Assembly (NCBI GenBank): GCA_009760855.2
Contig: WPIO01000024.1
Span: forward strand, 1,730,001 to 1,794,000
Reading direction: 5' to 3'
Source: Cristatella mucedo
Taxonomy: Eukaryota; Bryozoa; Phylactolaemata; Cristatellidae
Length of the DNA stretch: 64,000 nucleotides
Shown: in pieces, positions 24,401-33,400 of the stretch
Layout: each line of letters starts with the position of its first letter
How positions within the stretch are numbered: position 1 is the stretch's first letter
The notes under the pieces: generated by a model
What the model saw: the letters and a program-made list of their open reading frames with translations, nothing else
What the model was told of the DNA's origin: nothing
Database searches by the model: none
Made by a program: the position numbers and the translations under genes

Positions 24401-27400
24401 ACATTTAAAAGGAACCTAAACACACCTATTTAGGACAGCATTTAGTGGGTCCCTGTGATTCGTCCTTGATGTGCTTATGCGTGCTGATACTGTGCATGCT
24501 GCCACTAACCACATTTGCATGCTGACCCTGTGCATGTCACCCCTAACCATATTATTCATTTCGTTTGTTTTTCAAGCATGATTTTACTTACCATTCAATT
24601 GCATTTCACTTTACAGCAAATGTAAAGTGCCTAGAGAGAGATTAAGTTCTCTGAGGGCGCTTTATCAAGAGAATTATTATTATTATTATTATAGTTGGAG
24701 CCACATTTGATCTTTAAACCAGTTTTAAGCTGATAACTCGAAGTCCTCTGGCACTTGGTTTAGGTTCTGTCTTGTCCCTTCCCATCTTAGTCTAGGAGTA
24801 AGGTGCTTGCCTTCTCGAGCCAGGCCCTTGGATTCTAGTCCTACGTATGTATGTATCTCCGTCAGTAACTCCACAAAGTCCATGTGGGTGTTACGCAGGA
24901 GAGTTTTGTATAGCGCACTCACAGCCTAAGCGGCTTTCGGTACGCATTCGGTAGCCAACAGACTTCGTCTCAAGCAACAAAGAGAAAGTGGGAAGCATAG
25001 CAGAGTTAGGAGAGCAGTTGAGGTAGTGAGTAGCATAGAAGTAGCAGTTCAGGACCGCTGAAAAAGATGTGCCATAGTCGGCAGTTGGAGAGTAGATGTC
25101 GTTGCGTAAGAATTGTGGAAGCGAGTTCCACAGTCTAGGACCTGCACAGCTAAAGCTTCTGTCGCCAACTGTCTTTAAGCGGAGGAATGGGACAGCTAAT
25201 CTATTGTCCACACAGGACCTGAGGGTGCGAACAGGCTGAAACTGATGCAGCAGTTCAGCTAGGTACGAAGGAGCCAAGCTGTGGCGGGCCTTGTGGGTCA
25301 GCGTAAGAACTTTGCTCTGTATCCTTTGCTCAACCGGCAACCATCCTAGCTCTTTCAGCAAAGGTGACACGTGCTCAAACCGCTGGGACTTGAAGACCAG
25401 CCTTGCAGCCATATTCATAGTCCGCTGTAGTGGCATAATAGCTTTCTTTGGTAGCCCAGCCAGAAGGGAATTACAATAATCAAGTCCAGACAGAACTAAA
25501 GAACTCGTTAAATATTTTACAGGCCACTGTGGGAGACAGCTTCTAATCTTGGATAGGGATCGGATGTGATGGCTAGCTGTAGCGGCAGTCTTCTGAATGA
25601 AGCTTTTGAAATTGAGGCAGCTGTCGAACACGACACCTAGATAACGAACACGACACCTAGATAACGAGCACGTGGTGAAGGTCGCACAATAGCATCACCT
25701 ATTAGAACAGCAAAGCCTTTTAATCCAGCCACACGCTTATGGTGTCTTATGAGAAGCAGTTCGGTTTTATCGTCATTTAATTTCAGAAGTTTTCCGACAT
25801 CCAGGATCGAATATCGGCAAGGCAAGCATTTAGTTTCTCAGTTGCTGCAGCAGATTCCGACGGTTTAAATGACAAATACAACTGAGTATCGTCAGCATAG
25901 AAGTGATATCCTATTCCATGGGCCTTAATCACTTTTCCCAGAGGTTGTGTATAAATGGAGAACAGCAAGGGACCAAGTACAGACCCTTGAGGGACTCCAC
26001 AGGTGACCCTTCTCATGTCTGAGACCTGACCCCCACACGACACGAATTGAACACGATCAGACAAGTATGATTTAAACCACGCCAGTGCTTCGTCTGCCAG
26101 ACCGATCGTTGTTCTCAATCGTTCAAGCAGAACTTCGTGATCAATGGTGTCGAAGGCAGCAGACAGTTCTAGCAGAGCTAGGGCAGTGACATTCCCGTCG
26201 TCGTTGCCACGTAGAATGTCATTGTTAACACGGAGGAGAGCAGTTTCAGTAGAGTGCTGCCTCTTGAAACCTGATTGAAATGTTTCTGACATTCCATTAT
26301 TTTCAATATGTTCAACTAGCTGCTTAGCAACAATTTTTTCAAGAATCTTTGATAAGAACGGAAGAAGGGAAACTGGACGATAGTTTGCTAGGACCTCTGT
26401 GTCTAATCCAGGCTTTTTAAGAATAGGTCTAACGATTGCCGATTTAAAGGACTTGGGGACGACCCCTTTTCCCAAAGAAGCATTAAAAATCTTGGTTATG
26501 GCAGGGCCAAGTTGGTCTGCAAGTGAAGACCACAGAGATGAAGGTATAGGGTCTTCAGGAGACGAGCTCTTTTTGCTAGACCTTATTAAGGCAGCCACAT
26601 CACAGGCAGAAACATCGGAGAACCTTGTAAGAAAGGTCACAGGTTGAGGAACGGCGATTGCTTTGGTCGGAGGGGGCTTAATGGAGGCACGAATGTGCAC
26701 AATTTTTTCAGTAAAGAAGGCTGAAAACTTTTCGGCTGAGCCCTTAATATCTGGGGAGTCAGACCTGACAGCATTGGCCAGTAAATGGTTTACTGTCTTA
26801 TAAATCTGTTTAGTGTCCGACTGGCAGGAATTCAGTTTTCTAATGAAAAAAGAAGCCCTGGCTTTTTTAAGCTTTCGGGTGTAAACTCGAAGGAAGTCTT
26901 TAAAATTGACTAGGTCTGCCTCAGACCCCGATTTCTTGAAACGACGTTCCAGCCTGCGCTTAACACGGCGCATCTTAAGGTGTTTTTTTGTAAATTGAAA
27001 GCAATCTCGACGATTTTGAACACGGATAGAGTCCTACGGCAGGCAGTTCATTTATGCCCACTGATAGAGGTGCCACGGCAAATGGGAGTGAAAGCCGCAA
27101 TGAAACTTCTCACTCCCTTATAATGAGGCTGTTAAATCAGCTTTTTACTCCCCCCTTTTTTTACTTTGACTTTGAGGAACAGAAGGTTATGATAGAGAAG
27201 GCCTTATGCTATAGCAAGCATTCTATTGGGACGGCATGGGCTCGTATACCACAGCAAAAATTGTGAGCGTTAAAAATTGTTGGCCGGGAGCAGTGTGTAT
27301 AAAATGCAGGCGCCATAGGACCATGGTTCCAAGACAATGGGTGGAACCAAATTCTCGAAGTATTGCCGCCGATACTCTGGCTATAAATTCGTTCAGGTAA

Positions 27401-30400
27401 TAAGAGGGTTTTCTATGATGCCAGGCATTCTTAAGTTATGCACAACATGTGAAAATATTTATTGACTCCAAAAACAAACCCATGCTGTTGGTATGTGTAC
27501 GCATATAGTGGGACGTCGTTCCACCTTGATTCTTTATGACCTCTCTTCTCTGGCCAGGCATGGAGGCCACCAACTTCTGCTTTACCTCTTCTGCTGGAAC
27601 ATTTTCCACAGAGCCTGTTCTACTTAAAAAGGACGGCTACTGGTGTAGGCAGATCACCCTGCCTCAGCCGCCTGTCAAAATCGCTTCACAGTTGTTCTTT
27701 GGGGTTCAAATCAGGCGACTAGGTGGGCCGCTGCATCGATACCAAACAAGGATTCGTCAGAAGTACTTCACTGGCGTTACAGTATGCTTTTTATCATTAT
27801 CTTCCTGCCAAATATTATGACCCCAAAGCAGAGTATTTGAGCTTTAAAATCCAACTTGATTGACCATCAACAATTTGAGTGAAGTACTTTTTTTGACGAA
27901 TCCCGCGTGTTGCTGAAGTAGTCACGCACCCAATTGCCTGATCAGAACCTAGAGAACATGTATTTGACTATGTCGACAGGCGGCTGGGGCTAGTTTTTGA
28001 CACGAGTTGCCTAATTTTTCAGTAAAATTCAGGCTCTGGGACGTGCTGCTACAGCAGGAGAGACAGTGCAGATGCCGGCAGCCTCTGTGCCTGGTCAGAC
28101 AATGAAAGTCATACACAATTATGATGGGCCTACGTCACGCTTAAACGTATGCATACCGATAGCAAATGCGTTTGTTTTTGGGCTGTCAATACAAGTTCTC
28201 ACATGCTGCAGGTAACTTAAGCATGCCTGGCATCGTAGAAAACGATCTTATAAATGTGATACTTTTTTTTAGCACAGTGTATGTATATATGCATGTTATA
28301 ATTTCGTTCATGGATCTTCCGAAACGTATTTGTTCTTGCTGCCGACACTTGCCTTCCTAGCCGTCATATGCTGCTATTATTGTGTACTCGGTCCTGAGGT
28401 CGTGGATTCGAACTCTTCAGTGGTCGAATCCTGCAGAATACTTTATTGCCGATGCAAACAGTGGCCTTTAAGGCTCTTTTGCTACTATACAAAAAGGGGG
28501 GCTGTTAAATCAGCCAGTATTTTTCTTTACTTGCTGCTCGAAATGTTCTGACTCAGCTATGCCTGTAATTTTTCTTGGTTGCAAGACAGAAAGCTTTTTT
28601 GGCTCCCAGTATTAATCGAAAATCGCTTAAGCTGAGTTCGCTAAAGAAAACTCAATGCAACATGACTTTGTTGAATCGCCGAGTGACTTACAGGTACATA
28701 CACATACGTAGACATTGTATGCCTAGTCTCGCCTAGTAGTTTCGTAGGTGACATGACTGAACCGGTTACAATCGAAGTGCCATATTCATGCCATGAGAGT
28801 AAAATTCGGATAGTGTTGCCGATCCCAGGGTGCGGACTTTGTTGCCTTTTTTGAAATAAATTCCATGCACCTGGCTTTTTACCCTCAAAATGTATGTTGT
28901 GTTGAGAAACTTGACGTATACAGTGGATAATGGGACTTTTGATCAGTATCTGCCTTTAAAGCACGTCTAGCATTGTTTTTATCTATTTCGCCCTGTTTCG
29001 AGCATCTGTCTAGAAGGTCGGACAGTTTCTCATAGTTCTTGGTTTGGATGCAAGTAAAATTCAATCTTGTCTGATCGTGTTTACTTTTATGCAAACAGTA
29101 GGGAGTAGTTCAAAAAATATTTACGTAATCTTGCTTATAATGAGTTATGAGTCAGTGGGATGTAACTGCCGAGAGGATAGCATTACATATTCTCACAGAT
29201 CACAGAAATCCTTATCCCTTATTCAAATTTTTTAGTTTTGGGAAGTAGATGCTATTTGATGAGACCTTTAGGCTGTGCCTGAAAACTCGGGCTATTGTTT
29301 GTGATGGCAAGCGTGTCTTGTTTTCCAATTTCTATCAAGGCACTGTCCTCAATGCAGGTAATGCGGCTAGTAAAGTGAAGCGTGATGTTATGTCAGTGCA
29401 ACTCATTAAGGCAGTGAGAGTTGCCTGCCTGCCAGGAAACTGAAGCTTATGAATAAGCGGTTTTACCATCAACCTCATCCGGGTCTCATCAGCAGATTCA
29501 ATGCTAGCTCAAGGAAAGACTTGGAGCAGTGCTTTCATCTGCTGCTGCTACTGTGCTTCTTTGGCCTAGTGGCACGATAGCTTGGTACTAGTAGTCCTTG
29601 CTCGCAATCAATCACGGCTAGGCCATGACATTTTTCCCGACTACATAGCTGAACTCTTACAAGATCAAAATCGAGTTTGAAGAACACAGGCCATCGTGCC
29701 GCATGCAGATTATTAGGTCAATCAACCAGCCTGTGCCATCTTTGGTGGCCATTCATTCACGAACCTTGCTGGGCTCATAAGAATTTAGTCTTTAGTTCGG
29801 AACTCCTCTGGGATCTGGGAGAGCTACTGAAGCATTGGTCATGTGTGATGGCCTTCGCTCTCACTTTTCATGAATGTGAAGGCTCATCTGTCTGAAAGGT
29901 GGTGTGAGCCGAGCAGCAGTAGCCTAATGGTGCTTTAATGGAGCTGCCGTCTCCAGCCCTCTGCACTCGCACACCTCTGACGGTGTTCATTTGCTAGCTG
30001 TGCTTGTCGCTATCGTAACTATTCAGAATGCTCAGTGTGCTGATCGCTGTGTGCTAGATCGTCGCTGTGTGCTAGATCGCTCTTGGATGGGTTGCTGCTC
30101 TGCCTCGACCTGGACCTTGCTTCTGCGTTGCAGACGGCAGTGTCCTGCAGGCGATACGCAAAAGCAAGGCACTGCAGCGGCTGGTGTATGTATCGTGCAG
30201 CCCAACCAATGCTTTGCCGAATTTTCTAGAGTAAGTATCAATACTTGGCTAAGGTCTGTCTGAGGTCATCTCGAGTTTGGATTCACGTCCAGTAGCTGTT
30301 CTGCACCGAGCCTCCCCCTGGCTTATTTATCGGCAGTGCATGCTGCCGTGTGGCAAGCGCCTCTGCTTCAGCTGAGGCGCTCGCTCAAGACATTGCCGGT

Positions 30401-33400
30401 TAGGTCATCACGTGACGGTAGAGGTCGAGCAGAAGCACAGGTGGCACATGCTGCTCTCTGGCAGCTTCGACTCGCAAGCTATGCTAGAGTGATAGAGGGC
30501 GCTGTCCGTAGGCGTCCGAGCCTTTGTTCTCTTGCCGTACGAGTAGGGGATCACTCTGCTTTCAGTGCTGCTCAGCTCTCAATGCTGCTCTGCTCTCAGT
30601 GCTGCTGTCCGCTTTCTTTGCGTGCAGCTACCACATAGCTGCAGTCACCTTCGCCACGTGCAGGCCACACGTTACAAGCAAGTCATGAAAACTATGTTGG
30701 GTCGTTTTCAGTGATCGCTGTAGTCGAGGCATGCTACTGTGACTTCTCGTGGACCTCCGGGCATTCATCATTGCAGACTGTGTTAGCTGTTCTAAAGGAT
30801 CGTGGCTAGTGCTGCCAGATCCATTAACTTACTGCCTGCGACTGGCCCCTTGCAATTTATGCAGGTAGTGTCACCCATGCCTGTACCTACATAGCTTAAA
30901 TTGCTTTGTTGAATATGGCTTTACTGTCATCTTCCGGTAGAGTCCCACTTTGGTTATCTTGCATAGCATTTGGTTAGCAACGGCAGCTTGGCTTTCCTTC
31001 TCTAAACTTGCACCATTTCATCAGCTGGCCCGGGCCACTTGACTCCTCCGATGCCTGCCTGTCTAGCTGCAGAATAGCTGTGGGGGCTGTACTCAGCAGC
31101 TAACTGGATGATCAGATGACGGCTGGCACGGTTGTGTACCTGTCGACCGTGGCCTAGCACAATTGCATCTGCAGACACTTTTGTGCTGCTCTTTGCTCTG
31201 TGGATAGTTAGTACAAAGGTAGGCAATCACTGGCAGTCATATACTGTCATCCTACAATCGCTGTCCGTTGGGCTTCAGCTAATGGAATGTATGGAGCACT
31301 CGTTGGCCGGCCATGCAATTTCGACCTCGATCTGCGGCAGCCTTGCAGTTACGTCAGTGACCTTCTGCTGGGGCAGTCGAATAGTACTAGGCAGAGCCTG
31401 AAATTCAGCAGGATGTCCAGCCCTGCTGTTTTTAATTACCTCTCGTATTCGCCGAGGCATTGTCCCCCCTCCTCGGCTCAGAGAAGTCCGGCAACCTCTT
31501 CTATCAGGCTCCGAGGTAATAGTATGCCAGCGGTGCAGCCATTTAAAAAGCTCTTTTTCTTTTCTTCTTTTTTTGTCTTGGCAAAGATAGAATCGGCCGC
31601 TGACAGCACTCCAACTCATCCCAGAGATGAGATGTTCGTGTTATTTTGTCATTGACCGCCCAGTCTCCCTTCTACCATTTCTATCAAAGACACTGGAACG
31701 GGTCGTGGCTGACCAGCTAAACTCATATATCGAAACCTCACACCTTGCTAGTAAGTTCCAGTCCGGCTTTAGAGCTAATCACTCCACAGAGTCAGCATTG
31801 CTTAGGGTATACAACGACCTACTTAGGAATGCAGACACGGGTAGAGTGTCTCTGCTTGTTTTGCTCGATCTTTCGGCAGCTTTTGACACCATCGATCACA
31901 AAGTTTTTCTAGAGCGCCTCTCATCTCGCCTGGGCATCACTGGCACTGCTCTGCAGTGGTTCAGGTCCTATCTCAGTGGGAGACTCCAGACTATTGACGT
32001 GAATGGACAAAGATCATCTGAAGTACCTCTGAAATATGGAGTACCTCAGAGCTCCGTGCTAGGTCCGGTTCTTTTCACGGTTTATACTCTCCCTCTTGCT
32101 GATGTGATTGCCAAGCACAATCTAGGCTTTCACTTCTATTCGGATGACACTCAGTTGTACCTTTGCTTTGATCCCTCCCAGCCTTCGAGCACCTCAAATT
32201 CTCTCAACTCACTTGCTGCATGCATTGATGACATCCGCACATGGATGGCAGCAAATTTTCTAAAACTAAACGATGACAAAACTAACTTACTAGTTATGGG
32301 CAAACCCAGTGTGATTCAGAAATTGGAAAGGCTGACGCTCAAAATTGGCTCTGCCAGCATATCTCCTGTCGAATCAGCTCGAAATCTAGGTGTCATATTC
32401 CAAAGCGACCTCTCGTTAGACGACCATATCAGCTCCATGGTCAAATCCGCCTATTTTTAGTTTCATAACATTGCTAAAATTCGGGCTTGTTTAGATAAGG
32501 ATACCACGTCCAAGTGGGTCCATGCATTCGTGACATCTCGTCTCGACTTCTGCAACTCACTGCTTACTGGCCTCCCAGCATGTGCGATCAGGCGATTGCA
32601 GCTGGTGCAAAACTCGGCAGCTAGACTTGTCTGTCGTGAGCGTCGCAGTTGCCACATTACTCCACTTCTCGCCGACCTGCACTGGCTACCAGTCAAGCAA
32701 CGGATTGACTTCAAGGTTTTGTCGCTCACTTTTAGGTCCCTTCATTATATGGCTCCATCCTATCTCTCCGATATACTCCCCATCAGGCCAAGCATCGTAC
32801 CACCTGCTTTTCGGAATCCAACAGTCTAGAAATACCTCGTACAAACCTCAAATCCTTTGGAGACCGTGCATTTAGTTCGTATGCTCCTAAAGCCTGGGAC
32901 TCCCTCCCGACCTGCGTCAGAACATCCCCTGACCTGACCATGTTTAAAAGGAACTTAAAAACACACCTATTTAGGACAGCATTTAGTGGGTCCATGTGAT
33001 TCGTCCTTTACGTGCTTATGCGTGCTGACACTGTGCATGCTGCCACTAACCACATTTGCATGCTGACCCTGTGCATGTCACCCCTAACCATGTTATTCAT
33101 TTTGTTTGTTTTTAAGCATGATTTTACTTACCATTCAATTGCATTTCCCTTTGCAGCAAATGTAAAGTGCCTAGAAAGAGATTAAGTTCTCTGAGGGCGC
33201 TTTATCAAGTACATTATTATTGACCTGCTACCGATGCAATCGCTCTATAGAAGATCTCATATATTTAACGTCCAGCATTTTTCACCAGATCGATACACAG
33301 AGTATGTTAACAATTTGCCGAACTAGGACACTAGGGAAGAGCAGAAGCAACCTCTGCGCCATGGCACTACTGCCAGCAAATTTCGCTGTTGGTTGCTGGC

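Larger units (their letters stand above)
22813..30133. other. Largest TRMT2A intron (7.3 kb), LINE-rich
   Basis: LINE-B fragments at 23070-23890 (-) and 24318-24690 (+), the LINE-A RT copy at 24840-27010 (-), partial SINE-A at 27050-27145 and SINE-A at 28375-28525. The sequence at 27150-28370 and 28530-30130 shows nothing I recognise. Confidence 0.6.
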
